Assembly: GCA_030762895.1 (NCBI GenBank)
Contig: CM061064.1
Span: forward strand, 241,711,909-241,775,908
Direction: 5' to 3'
DNA length: 64,000 nucleotides
From: Sophora flavescens
Taxonomy: Eukaryota; Streptophyta; Magnoliopsida; Fabales; Fabaceae
The notes under the pieces are model-generated. The model was not told the DNA's origin, did no database searches, and saw only the letters and a list, made by a program, of their open reading frames with translations. Position 1 is the first letter of the stretch; each line of letters opens with the position of its first letter. Of the stretch, positions 24,746 through 36,739 are shown piece by piece. The translations under genes were made by a program, and so were the position numbers.

Positions 24746-25414
24746 GTAAGAGATTTATGCTCTATAATCCATGATTTGTTACAAGAACATATTCTTTTTT
24801 ATCTGTTTGCCATGTTTTGATTTTCTCTTTTAATTTGGATGTGTACTAAGTAGACAAAATTAATCTAACCTCATAGTAGTGTTTGTTTCAATATGTATAT
24901 GTATGCGTTTAGAATTAGACTTTAAAATGAAGAATGTTAAGTACTGTTCCATTAAAATTCAGACTGAAATGGAAAGCAAACAATTGTAAAAATGTTTAGT
25001 TTCAAAGGATAAAACAAGTGAAGGACAAACATTCCAGCAGAAGGAAATGGGATCTTGAGGTGTTTTGCTGGAACAGTTTTGTGACAGTGTATACTCGTTT
25101 TCAAAATCAGGATAGCAGTACAGTCATAGAAACTAGTAACCAACCAGAGCATAGGCAGATGTAGATTGGTTGTTACTTGCACAAGGTTTGGTGATAAGGA
25201 GACAGACACGAAATTTTTGTTTACTTGCGCCTTTCAAAGGTTATGTTATAAGAAAAAATACACAAAATCAAAATTAATGGACCTTGTGTAAATATCAATG
25301 AGTTGTATTATAACTCATTTGGTATCTTTAATCTGTATACATTGCATGTAGACATCAACCAGTCTAAACTAATAGTAAATATGTTTAATAAATATTTTTG
25401 TAGATCGGGAAAGC
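24746..25414. other. AT-rich spacer before the transposase
   Basis: No recognisable gene. It includes a somewhat GC-richer island (24960-25210) with an 85-codon minus-strand frame that matches nothing I know. The last bases, TTTTTGTAG at about 25395-25403, look like a splice acceptor just before the transposase start, so this may be a 5' intron. Confidence 0.5.
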
Positions 25415-28400
25415 ATGGATCGGAAATGGATGCCTGCCAATCGTTTAACGAAGGAGTATGAGGATGGGGTGAAAGAGTTCACTGGGTTTGCAGTTCGGCA
25501 TGCGGAAAATCCTAGTACAATCATATGTCCTTGTTTAGATTGTTGTTATGCAAGGCGAGTTAGTGCAGCCAATTTGGAAGAACATTTAGTGTGTAATGGA
25601 ATCGATCAAAGTTATACATGTTGGACAAAACATGGTGAGACAAGAGCTGAGTCTAGTGAAATGAGGAATCATGTGAGATATTCATCATACGATACCGACA
25701 CAAATACTTATGAGGGCGATCGTTTTGAAGACATTGCAAATGCTGTTGAAGAGGATCTTCGGGATTGTCCTCAAATGTTTGAGAGGTTGGTAAGTGATGC
25801 AGAGCAACCATTGTATGATGGTTGTACTAAATTCACAAGATTGTCGGCGATGTTAAAGTTGTATAACTTGAAATCGGGCAACGGATGGACTGATAAGAGC
25901 TTTACGGACTTACTCACACTATTGAAAGACGTGTTGCCGGATGATAATGTGCTTCCTAGTCGGACATATGAGGCTAAACAAATGTTACACTCTATTGGCA
26001 TGAGCTACGAGAGGATACATGCTTGTCCTAACGATTGCATTTTATTTCGGAATGAATATGCATCGTTAAAGATGTGTCCTAAATGTAATGCCTCACGGTA
26101 TAAGAAGAAAGAATAAGATCCAGAGAAGGTTGTGTGGTATTTTACCATAATACCCAGATTTAGGCGCATGTACCGTAGTTCAGAAGATTCAAAGCACTTG
26201 ACATGGCATGAGGATGAAAGGATCAAAGATGGCAAGCTGCGGCACCCGGCAGATTCTCCTCAATGGAAGAAATTTGATCATGATTATCCTGATTTTGGGC
26301 AAGAATCAAGAAACCTACGACTTGCATTGGCTACTGACGGATTTAACCCGCATGGTGTTCAAAGTAGCTCTCACAGTACATGGCCTGTGATTTTGGTGAT
26401 TTATAACCTATCCCCATGGCTATGCATGAAGCGCAAATTTATTATGTTATCTATGTTAATTTCTGTGCCCAAACAACCAGGAAATCATATAGACGTCTAT
26501 TTGACTCCTTTGATTGAAGACTTGAAACAACTGTGGGAGACAGGTGTGGAGGTGTATGATGGGTATAATGAAGAAAGTTTCAATTTGAGAGTTATGTTGT
26601 TTGGCACAATTAATGATTTTCCAGCCTACGGTAATCCGTTAGGATATAGCATCAAGGGTCAATGTGCATGCCCTATATGTGAAGAGGGTACGGATTGGAT
26701 GCGGTTAGACCATTGTAAGAAGAATGTCTTTCTTGGGCATCATAGATTTTTGCATCCAAGTCATCATTACCGGTGGTGGAGAAAGTCGTTCAATGGGAAC
26801 TCGGAAGAAGGTAGAGCTCCTTCACCGTTGACGTGTGATCAACTTTTTGAAAAGGTAAAGGATTTGAATATCCAATTCGGTAAACCTTTTGCGAGAGATA
26901 TTGTCACAAGAGGGTGGAAGAAAAGGTCGATTTTCTTTGAGTTGCCATATTGGAAATCATTATATGTAAGACATTTCCTCGATGTGATGCACGTTGAAAA
27001 AAATATCTGTGATAGTGTCATTGGTACGTTACTCAATGTGCCAGGGAAGACTAAAGATGGCATCAATGCAAGGTTGTACTTGGTTAGTATGGGAATAAGA
27101 AGAGAATTGGGACCGACGAAGAAGGGTAAAAGTACATATCTTCCTCCAGCTGCTTACACTCTATCTAGAAAAGAAAAAACTGTTTTTTGTAAGTTTCTTG
27201 AAGGAGTTAAGGTTCCGGAAGGGTACTCTTCAAACATTAGGAACCTCGTATCGATGAAAGATCTCAAGTTAAAAGGTCTAAAGTCCCACGATTGTCATGT
27301 TCTCATGGAGCAGTTGATACCCATTGGTATACGGTCTATTTTACCTAACAAAGTGCGGGGGGCCTTAACTAAACTCTGTTTCTTCTTCAGGGCAATTTGC
27401 AGCAAAGTGATTGACCCTGGGAAGTTGCCATCATTGCAAAGAGAAATTGTTGTGACTTTATGCGAGCTTGAGATGTACTTTCCACCTTCATTCTTTGACA
27501 TAATGGTTCATTTAACCATTCACCTTGTTAGAGAGACACAACTGTGTGGGCCAGCTTATATGAGATGGATGTACCCGATTGAGAGTTATATGAAGATATT
27601 AAAAGGGTATGTGAAAAACCGATCACGACCAGAAGGTTGTATTGTTGAACGGTATATTGTCGAAGAAGTTGTTGAATTCTGTACCGAATACCTATCCAAT
27701 GCTGATTCTATAGGGCTGCCAAAGTCTCGTCACACATGGAGAATGATGGGGCAAGGAATTACTGGAACTGAAATAGTGACTATATCAAGGACAGAATGGG
27801 AGCAAGCACACTTATATGTTCTGCACAATACCGATGAGGTTGAGCCATATGTTGAAAAACACAAGGACATGCTTAAGAGTTTGTATCCAAATAAGAATCA
27901 AAATTGGCTAACTTGAGAACACAATCGTTGTTTTATAACGTGGCTAAGAGATCACATTTATGCAGAGTTGACTGAAAATGCTACTTCAGTTTCAAATAGA
28001 TTGAGATGGTTAGCCAAAGGTCCAAGTTTGCATGTCTTCTCTTACCAGGGTTATCAAATTAATGGGTACACATTCTATACAAAAGAACAAGATGGTCGGA
28101 GTACAATGCAAAACAGTGGTGTGACTCTTGTAGCTCAGTCGATGCATATCTCAAGTGCCAAAGACAGAAACCCGATATATGCAAATATGTCATACTTCGG
28201 CGTCATTGAACGCATATGGGAGTTGGATTACACAAAGTTTAAGGTTGGTGTCTTTGGTTGTAAGTGGGTTGACAATAATAACGGTGTTCAGATTGATGAG
28301 TCAGGGTTCATGCAGGTGGATCTTAATAGGGTGGGGTATAAAGATGAGCCTTTTATATTAGCATCTCAAGCTCAACAAGTGTTCTATGTCACTGATCCAT

Positions 28401-28657
28401 CTGATATGAAAAGGTCCGTTGTTCTTTTGACTAACAAAATAATTACTAAGATTGATGATCAAGACCATGGAGATGTTGATATTGAAGATGATCCTTTCGT
28501 CGGGACATTACAATCACTTGAGATTGATCCAACTAGGGATGTTGGTATGTATATGAGAGATGATCATGATGAGGGGCTTTTGGTCAATCCACCATTTCGT
28601 ACTAATAAAGGACAAACAAATCTCAATCCAATGAAGAAAAGAAAAAGGTTGACTTAA
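25415..28657 (+). pseudogene. CACTA transposase (TNP2/TNPD type) with two in-frame stops
   Basis: The catalytic transposase that cuts and joins CACTA ends in the nucleus. A single frame of 1081 codons runs from ATG 25415 to TGA 28657. Domains in order are: an N-terminal transposon-associated Cys-rich domain (residues about 1-75, with CPCLDC), a second Cys-rich stretch (about 148-228), the Tnp2 domain (about 240-540), DUF4218 (about 560-830, with PIESYMKILKGYVKNR), and DUF4216 (about 890-970, with YFGVIERIWELDY). Candidate catalytic acidic residues include the Asp of LATDGFNPHG (about 308) and of GTINDFPAYG (about 401). The frame is broken by TAA at 26114-26116 and TGA at 27914-27916. Conserved sequence continues in the same frame on both sides of each, so these are nonsense mutations. 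The TGA would be CGA before a CpG deamination. No frameshift is seen. As it stands it cannot make a full transposase. Confidence 0.95.
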
Positions 28658-28834
28658 ACATGTATGTAGTGTTTGTGTTTAAATGAACTTTCTGATTCTT
28701 TTATATTATAGTTAGCATCTTCCGGTAATGCTAGTGTTGATTTTGTTATCAATTATTGTTTTATATTTTGCATCAATTAATATTATATTAATGTCCATTG
28801 ATGTTTTACTTGTGTCTAATATTTTTGTAGGTAA
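28658..28834. promoter_or_regulatory. Short spacer between the two CACTA genes
   Basis: AT-rich, 177 bp. It ends with TTTTTGTAG two codons before the next ATG, so the second gene may be joined to the transposase transcript by splicing or have a 5' UTR intron. Confidence 0.45.
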
Positions 28835-31800
28835 ATGGCATCTTCAAGTAATTCTAGTGCTGCCAAAGTGACGAGACGTGGGCCAACAGTTATGAAGGCG
28901 GTCATCCGCGCTAGGAGTAAAGGACAAAAATTTGAGGTAATTTATTTACTAATCTAAGGATTTCATAATGTTGTTTGATATCTAGATTTAATTACTTTAT
29001 TATTTTTATTAGGTTGAATGGAATTATTTGGACCAACCAATTCGTGCTAATGGAAAAATATTGAAGAGTTACATTGGGGCCGTTGTTCGGCAAACGGTCC
29101 CAATTATTTGTTCTAATTGGAAGGATGAAGCTTTGGATGCTTTCAAAGAGAGCATATGGGCTGATGTACAGGTAATTGTTAAAATTGATGAATTATATTG
29201 TAAACTATGTAAACATACTTACTTTGACACGTTTATATTGTTTTGCAGATGTCTTTTAATGTTGATGAATCTCAAAAAATTTGTACTTCAGGAAGCTGGT
29301 AACCTACATAGGGCATTCACAGCTAGATTGACCAAAAAATTTCTAAGAGATGCCAACGGGAGTATCATAGAGGAACCTCCATCACAATATCCACACATAT
29401 CAAGGGATGAGTGGATAGATTTTATAGCAATACGCACAGGAGATGCACGATTCCTGGTATGTTTAATATCACGTTAGTCCTTATAATTATATGTATACGT
29501 ACATATGACATTAACCATGTATTAATATTACTTATATGTGTCTGAATAGAAATTAAGCAATGAAAATCGCAACAGAGCGTTAGATCCTGCATGCCCTTAC
29601 AAAGCATCACGTAAGGGGTATGCTGACATTGAGGATGAATTGGTATGTATATATATATTTAACTGCATGTGTGGTAAATATGACTTTTAAACTGTTTGGT
29701 TAATATATATTATCTCAATATACAGATACAGAAGGCGGGGCCATAAGTTAAGAAAATTAAACGCCATATTGTGTGGAGGAAAGCCCGCGAGAACAAGGCG
29801 GGTGTAATTGACAACAAAAATACGCAGTCCGTGTGGAATAAATATGTTAGTAGACTAACGTTTACATTATCATTTGTTATTTTCTTATGACAATATATAA
29901 TAATTTTAACATTTGCATTTCACCAATAACTATGTGTCAGGAGGAACTGTCACAGTCTGCAGTAGAGGGAAAGATACAAGATTTTGGTCGCCAGGATATT
30001 CTTGCTAAAGCCCTAGGTGTGCCAGAGAACCCTGGTCGTGTTAGGGGTGTGGGTTTTGGCGTCTCTCAAAAAGACTACTTCCCACCAGAAGGTCGTGCAA
30101 AACATAACTCTGAAATGAAAAGGTGGGAGACATTGGTGTCTCAACTCTCAGAAAGATTGAACATTTTGGAAGAAAAGCTGAAAAAAAAGGAGGATGAGGA
30201 GAGACAGGCTAATTTCACAGCCCCAGCAAGCGTCAAAGATAGTTGCACTCTACCATCTGCCATCAAGCTTCCAGAGGTAATGCATGCCTTTTTTTTTTAC
30301 TAGTATTGCATTCACAGTTAAATACATTCAATTGGATGCCTTAATTCACAGCTTATTCATCTATCATTGGATTAGGGCGTCAACTCATGTCAGCTATATT
30401 TATCAACCCCAAACTATCGTATGGTTGGTATGGGTAAAGTATACAATGAGCCGGGTGTTTCACTGCACACTGGACCAGTACCCCTTAACCATGTGAAAGT
30501 TGGAGTTGATGTTGCAACTGAGGGGGATGCGCCATTGTCGGTACCTATCGATGGTGCAGATGTAATGACAGTAAGAGATGCAATAGGTACTTATGTGGCA
30601 TGGCCAATTGATCTCGTGGTTGTAATTAATATGGTATGTAATTGCATTTTTCCACCTTTTCATATACGGCATATATTTATTACATTAGTTGATCACTAAC
30701 TGGCATATTGAAATGCAAAATTTCCAGGCACCTGCAAAATCTAAAGGCAAGGGCAGAGTGTCTGGATATACAAAGGAGTCAATTACAACCCCAGAAAATA
30801 AAGGAGGCAACTCTGAGTCCAACCCTCCTACAGCTGGTTCAACTAACATTTCTCTGGAATATTGGAATTTTCTTAAAATACACGAACGAAAGAATATGAA
30901 AAATGATGACCAATTGGACATAGAGATGGAACAAAATATTTTTGGTCAGCATATCATTGAGATGATCAATACTGAAAATATCAGAGAAATTGTAAATCAT
31001 GAATGGGTATCTGCCTCCGTTATTTTCGTTTATATCAGGTACTAAATCAGGCTTAAAGTGTACAATATTTTTTTAGTCTTTCCATTTAAATATTGATGTC
31101 ATTGGTGTAATCCATTTTTATATTTTCATTGAAGGTATTTGTATGAATAATTGTTGCTTCCAAAGGAAAGAACGAGGAGGTTTCTGTTCTTGTCCCCACA
31201 CCAAACAAATACATACGACTACTTCGGGAGGGATTCACAGACAACGTATATAGCTGACCGGTTTGCAACTAAAGAAAGAGAATATCAGCCCTTGTTTTTA
31301 GCGCCGTGCAATGTTGGGTGAGTCGCTTATCCTATAGGACTTAATTCACAATAATGAATTACATAAAAGTTGAGGTGCTTAGGACTTGTTATCTCAACAT
31401 TTTTGTAGGAATCATTGGGTACTGTGCGCGATAAATATTGTTGAAGAGCTTATTTACTATCTGAATCCCTTGAATGTTGATCCTAGGAATCACCCAGAAT
31501 TAAAGAATATGTTCGATAAGTAAGCATGCTTTTATATTTCTGATTTTCTATGATTATGTCGAATGGCTTCCATGGTAGATACATGTTGCAAGTTGTCATG
31601 GTCCTATTGTGCTTTTGATTTTTGACATTAGAATAGCTGTGTTGAATTGACATATACTGGGTTGTGGCTGTTGTGGTTCAAAATAAAAAAAAGCATGCGT
31701 GTGTTTGTGATGATTGAAAATATGTTTCTTAATGAAGTCTGTTTGATTTTGTGATTAGTGCTTTGCAAGTTTATCGCGCAAATATCGGAGCTAAGGTGCC

Positions 31801-32189
31801 GCGTTTAAAGGCAACCAACATTAAATGGATTCAGATAGAGGTATATTTGCAAAAACTTAATGCGTAATTAGATAAAAAAAAACTATATTGATTTACTATT
31901 TTATTTTTTATAGTGCCCAAGACAACCCAACAGTACAGATTGTGGGTACTATGTCATGCGTTTCATGAAGGAAACTATCTTGCAGAACCAAGTTAAAATA
32001 CCAATGGCGGTATGTTGTTTACTTAGCTTTTAACTGTGACTGTCCAAATGTTTTAGCAATTGTAACTTAATTTATTTAATTTTTATGTCGCAGTACTTCC
32101 CTGACTTCAAATGCTCCACATACTCCACTGCTCAACTATCTGAAGTCAAGGAAGATCGGTGTCGCTATATTGTTGAAAAGTTCGTTTGA
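28835..32189 (+). pseudogene. Second CACTA gene: transposase-associated protein with C-terminal Ulp1/C48-like protease domain
   Basis: My 13-exon model with GT-AG introns is 28835-28936, 29013-29171, 29249-29456, 29550-29642, 29726-29845, 29941-30276, 30376-30633, 30728-31038, 31135-31317, 31409-31519, 31759-31840, 31914-32009 and 32094-32189 (TGA). The first exons encode a plant-transposase-associated region (LQEAGNLHRAFTARLTKKFL). Exon 6 encodes a coiled coil, exon 7 a DUF8039-like domain (GPVPLNHVKVGVDV), and exons 9-13 a Ulp1-type cysteine protease with the HW motif (His 31413-31415) and the STDCGYY nucleophile (Cys 31941-31943). The position usually Asp in this triad is Asn (AAT 31464-31466). 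Damage: a one-base shift in the A run at about 29277-29284, TAA at 29744-29746 and TAA at 31148-31150. Such proteins accompany TNP2 in plant CACTA elements, probably replacing the TNPA role; the protease's function there is not established. Confidence 0.85.
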
Positions 32190-32440
32190 TCATGTCAAAT
32201 TGATCACAGTAGTTGCAGCAATACTCATTGGTATGTGAATAATGCTTTAGATTTCTAACTAGAGATCCACATCGACATTTTAGTTAATCAGAACTCAATG
32301 GCAGGTAGTGTATGGCTTTTGGTGATGGTGATTGCTGCTACTTTTTCTAATGCTACTTATGAGAGGTTGCCATTGGAGGATGAACAAGCTGAGGAGGAGA
32401 TGCAAGTGCAGCAACAACATAATGTTGATGTCATTGGTGT
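32190..32440 (+). other. Region between the protease gene and the PP2A fragment
   Basis: From 32298 an ATG frame encodes a hydrophobic N-terminus (MAGSVWLLVMVIAATFS) and then an acidic, Gln-rich stretch. It runs in frame into the PP2A-like sequence near 32443. I do not recognise the first 48 residues. They could be a third captured fragment or chance. A chimeric reading frame is visible, but expression is unknown. Confidence 0.4.
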
Positions 32441-33139
32441 CATTGGTGAATGCTTGAGAAAATACGAAAATGCCAATGTCTGGAAATACTTTACCGACTT
32501 GTTTGATTATTTACCTCTAACTGTCCTTATTGAGAGTCAGGTTTGAGTTAAATATGTTGCAGAATGTTCATCTGACTTTTATGACAGTGTCTAACTTCCA
32601 TGTATATATTACAGATTTTGTGCTTGCATGGAGGTCTCTCACCTTCTTTGGATACACTTGATAATATCAGGGCATTGGATCGTATACAAGAGGTTTGTGT
32701 GTAGTGGCTAGTATGTTTTATAGAACATTTTTATCAGAAGAATGATATCTTCAGCTAGATATATATATTTGATGCTTAATATGGTTTGGGAAATATTTAT
32801 TTTATGTTGCAATTGCAGTTTGTAATACTCTTGTTTTGCTCTGGAAATGTTTCATCTAGGACCTACAGTAATGACTGATTTCTCTTCTATTTAGTTTCAT
32901 CAAATATATAATGTTATCAGAAGCCTAGCCAGGTGCAGAAGACTTTTAGTAATGTCTCGTCTTTTGGTCTATAATGGAATGCCATTACTTTACTCATGTT
33001 TACACATGCTGATGACGTTAATTCAGTGCCTGGCGATTGTGCCACCTAAGTTAGGTTGCCTAACAACTATACTGGTGCATTACAGGTTCCACATGAAGGA
33101 CCAATGTGTGATCTCTTGTGGTCTGATCCAGATGAACGC
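32441..33139 (+). pseudogene. Captured fragment of a PP2A catalytic subunit gene (three exons with introns)
   Basis: Three segments encode consecutive parts of the serine/threonine phosphatase PP2A catalytic subunit. Segment 1 is 32446-32540 (ECLRKY...NANVWKYFTDLFDYL, ending ESQ). Segment 2 is 32615-32692 (CLHGGLSPSLDTLDNIRALD, ending RIQE). Segment 3 is 33086-33139 (VPHEGPMCDLLWSDPDER). Each joins to the next at GT-AG intron boundaries (intron 1 32541-32614, intron 2 32693-33085), so the capture was from genomic DNA, not mRNA. The metal-binding His of HGG is present, but the earlier GDxHG, GDxVDRG and GNHE motifs and the C-terminus are absent, so no phosphatase can be made. Intron 2 is unusually long for this place and may carry extra sequence. 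The fragment lies in the same direction as the CACTA genes, near the element's 3' end. Confidence 0.93.
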
Positions 33140-33420
33140 AAGACTCCAGATTATTTTTTGTAACTTCATATGTCTGCCTGTTTGTAGTTGCTGCTAGCTT
33201 TCTGCTTTTACTTTAGATGTATATGTCTGACTGTAATTAGGTGTTGATGATAGACATGAATGATATGGGAGGGGCACAAAATTAATTATGTGCTCCACTA
33301 TATATATTTGTTACTTGCATTCTTCTTATTTAATTCCGCCATCGATGTATACACTCTAAGCTCATTTTCCTTTGTTTTGGATGATGTTGAAACTGGGAAA
33401 TATGTAAAATTTAAAAAAAA
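33140..33420. other. AT-rich 3' region of the CACTA element
   Basis: No gene recognised. Probably 3' untranslated or terminator sequence of the captured or protease transcript, followed by the subterminal repeats. Confidence 0.4.
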
Positions 33421-33427
33421 AAGGGGA

Positions 33428-33624
33428 ATAGATAGCGTTTGTTTTAACAAATGCTATCTAAAGTCAGACTTTAGATAGCGTTTCCGTGTACAAATGCTAT
33501 CTAAAGTCACCTTTTAATAGCACTTCCTAAATGCTATCTTTGCTAATGAGTTTTAATAGCGGTGGCATAGATAGCGGTTACAAACGCTATTAAAAGGCAT
33601 CCGGAAACGCTATCTAAAGTCATT
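33428..33624. repeat. Right subterminal repeat region of the CACTA element
   Basis: Repeated and inverted copies of GATAGCGTTT, AAATGCTATCTAAAGTCA and TTTTAATAGC motifs, matching those at 23140-23330. It includes a hairpin around 33455-33480. Confidence 0.85.
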
Positions 33625-33636
33625 TCTGTTGTAGTG
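33625..33636 (-). repeat. Right terminal inverted repeat of the CACTA element
   Basis: TCTGTTGTAGTG, the exact complement of the left end, followed by the CGA duplication at 33637-33639. Confidence 0.95.
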
Positions 33637-36600
33637 CGAGAAAGATAAGGAAGAGACCTACAATTTGAGGATTTACAAGAATTGTCAAATCAGGCCAAAA
33701 TCATGGCTAAATTGGGTCCCGAGTTCTCTAGCGCGGATTAGTGTGCAGTCCATGATGTTCCATCATTTAAATGGGCCTAACTAACTCATCTTAAACCCAA
33801 TTAAGGCATATGATACCATGTTGGAAAACTTATTCAGAGGCCCTTAATTTGGTCTAGGGTTAGGTCAGGATTAATAAGCATAAATAGTAGTTTACAGCCG
33901 CACAAGCCAGAGAGAGACGGCAATTAGACAACTTTTACAATAATTGTTTTTGCTTTTACATTATTGGGCTTAATTACTAAACATTTTTAATTTTCGGATT
34001 TTTCACTCATCCTGACCTTGTTGCCTTGCGCAAAGCATAACTTGAGCTACAGATATCGGATTTTGGTGATCTTGTTGTCCCGAGAAAGATAAGGAAGAGA
34101 CCTACAATTTGAGGATTCACAAGAATTGTCAAATCATGCCAAAATCATGGCTAAATTGGGTCCCGAGTTCTCTAGCACGGATCAGTGCGCAGTCCATGAT
34201 GTTCCATCATTTAAATGGGCCTAACTTATTCATCTTAAGCCCAATTAAGGCATATGATACCTTGTTGGAAAACTTATTCAGAGGCCCTTAATTTCGTCTA
34301 GGGTTAGGTCAGGATTAATAAGCATAAATAGCAGTTTACAGCCGCACAAGCCAGAGAGGGACGGAAATTAGACAACTTTTACAATCATTGTTTTTGCTTT
34401 TAAATTGTTGGGCTTAATTGCTAAACATTGTTAATTTTTGGATTTTTCACTCGTCATGACCTTGTGGCCCTGCGCAGAGCATAACTAGAGCTACAGATAA
34501 CGTATTATGGTGATCTTGCTGTCCCTAGAAAGATAAGGAAGATACCTACAATTTCAGGTTCACAAGAATTGTCAAATTAGGCCAAAATCAAGGCTAAATT
34601 GGGTCCCGAGTTCTCTAGCGTGGATCAGTGCGCAGTCCAAGATGTTCCTTCACTTAAATGGGCCTAACTTACTCATCTTAAGCCCAATTAAGGCATATGA
34701 TACCTGGTTGAAAGCTTATTCAGAGGCCATTAATTTGGTCTAGGGTTAGGTCAGGATTAATAAGCATAAATAGCAGTTTACAGCCGCACCAGCCAGATAG
34801 AGACGGAAATTAGACAACTTTTACAATAATTGTTTTTGCTTTTACATTATTGGGCTTAATTACTAAACATTTTTAATTTTTGGATTTTGCACTCATCCTG
34901 AACTTGTTGCCTTGCGCAGAGCATAACTATAGCTACATATATCGGATTTTGGTGATGTTGCTGTCCCGAGAAAGATATGGAAGAGACCTACAATTTCAGT
35001 ATTCACAAGAATTGTCAAATTAGGCCAAAATCAAGGCTTAATTTTGTCCCGAGTTCTCTGGCGGGGATCAATGCGCATTCCATGATGTTCCTTCACTTAA
35101 AAGGGCCTAACTTACTCATCTTAAGCCCAATTAAGGCGTATGATACCTTGTTGGAAAGCTTATTCAGAGGCCATTAATTTGATCCAGGTTTAGGTCAGGA
35201 TTAATATGCATAAATAGTAGTTTACAGCCGCACAAGCCAGAGATAGACGGAAATTAGACAACTTTTATAATCATTGTTTTTGCTTTTACATTATTGGGCT
35301 TAATCGGGCTTAATTGCTAAACATTGTTAATTTTAGGATTTTTCACTCATCCTGACCTTGGTGCCTTGCACAGAGCATAACTAGAGCTACAGATAACGGA
35401 TTTTGGTGATCTTGCTGTCCCTAGAAAGATAAGGAAGAGACCTACAATTTCAGGTGTAACAAGAATTGTCAAATTAGGCCAAAATCAAGGCTAAATTGGG
35501 TCTTGAGTTCTCTGGCACAGATCAGTGCGCAGTCCAAGATGTTTCTTCACTTAAATGGGCCTAACTTACTCATCTTAAACCCAATTAAGGCATATGATAC
35601 CTGGTTGAAAGCTTATTCAGAGGCCATTAATTTGGTCTAGGGTTAGGTCAGGATTAATAAGCATAAATAGCAGTTTACAGCCGCACCAGCCAGATAGAGA
35701 TGGAAATTAGCCAACTTTTACAATAATTGTTTTTGCTTTTACATTTTTGGGCTTAATTACTAAACATTTTTAATTTTGGGATTTTGCACTCATCCTGAAC
35801 TTGTTGCCTTGCGCAGAGCTTAACTATAGCTACATATATCGGATTTTGGTGATCTTGCTGTCCCGAGAAAGATATGGAAGAGACCTACAATTTCAGGATT
35901 CACAAGAATTGTCAAATTAGGCCAAAAACAAGGCTTAAATGGGTCTCGAGTTCTCTGGCGGGGATCAACGCGCATTCCATGTTGTTCCTTCACTTAAATG
36001 GGCCTAACTTACTCATCTTAAGCCCAATTAAGGCATATGATACCTTGTTGGAAAGCTTATTCAGAGGCCATTAATTTGATCTTGGTTTAGGTCAGGATTA
36101 ATATGCACAAATAGTATTTTACAGCCGCACAAGCCAGAGATAGACGGAAATTAGAAAACTTTTATAATCATTGTTTTTGCTTTTACATTATTTGGCTTAA
36201 TCGGGCTTAATTGCTAAACATTGTTAATTTTTGGATTTTTCACTCATCCTGACCTTGTTGCCTTGCGTAGAGCATAACTAGAGCTACAAATAACGGATTT
36301 TGGTGATCTTGCTGTCCCTAGAAAGATAAGGAAGAGACCTACAATTTCAGGTGTAACAAGAATTGTCAAATTAGGCCAAAATCAAGGCTAAATTGGGTCC
36401 TGAGTTCTCCGGGGCAGATCAGTGCCCAGTCCATGATGTTCCTTCACTTAAATGGGCCTAACTTACTCATCTTAAGTCCAATTAAGGCATATGATACCTG
36501 GTTGAAAGCTTATTCAGAGGCCCTTAATTTGGTCTAGGGTTAGGTCAGGATTAATAATCATAAATAGTAGTTTACAGCCGCACAAGCCAGAGAGATACGG

Positions 36601-36739
36601 AAATTAGACAACTTTTACAATAATTGTTTTTGCTTTTACATTATTGGGCTTAATTGGGTTTAATTACTAAACATTGTTAATTTTTATATTTTTCACTCAT
36701 CCTGACCATGTTGCCTTCCGCAGAGCATAACTAGTGCTA

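Larger units (their letters stand above)
23120..33636 (+). mobile_element. En/Spm (CACTA) DNA transposon, 10.5 kb, defective autonomous type
   Basis: Ends are the perfect 12-bp inverted repeat CACTACAACAGA (23120-23131 and its complement at 33625-33636), with a 3-bp CGA duplication. Subterminal hairpin-rich repeats occupy about 200 bp at each end. Inside, in order, are: a C-rich probable 5' exon; an armadillo-like captured exon; a TNP2-type transposase frame with two stops; a 13-exon second gene ending in a Ulp1-like protease domain; and captured PP2A exons. Both CACTA genes carry disabling mutations, so this copy should not move on its own. It interrupts one satellite monomer and therefore post-dates the array. 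Confidence 0.96.

Noticed and set aside
24952..25209. 85-codon minus-strand frame in the CACTA element
   Set aside because: No recognisable domain and no splice or start context. It may be an unrecognised captured piece, but I cannot support a gene.
29172..29248. Reading straight through this intron as coding (frame 29028-29477)
   Set aside because: Good GT and AG signals flank it, and the inserted residues look unlike the family. The frame agreement with the next exon is explained by a one-base shift in the A run just after it.
32952..33197. 81-codon frame overlapping the third PP2A segment
   Set aside because: It reads the PP2A exon in the wrong frame and crosses the intron. The exon's real frame gives VPHEGPMCDLLWSDPDER.
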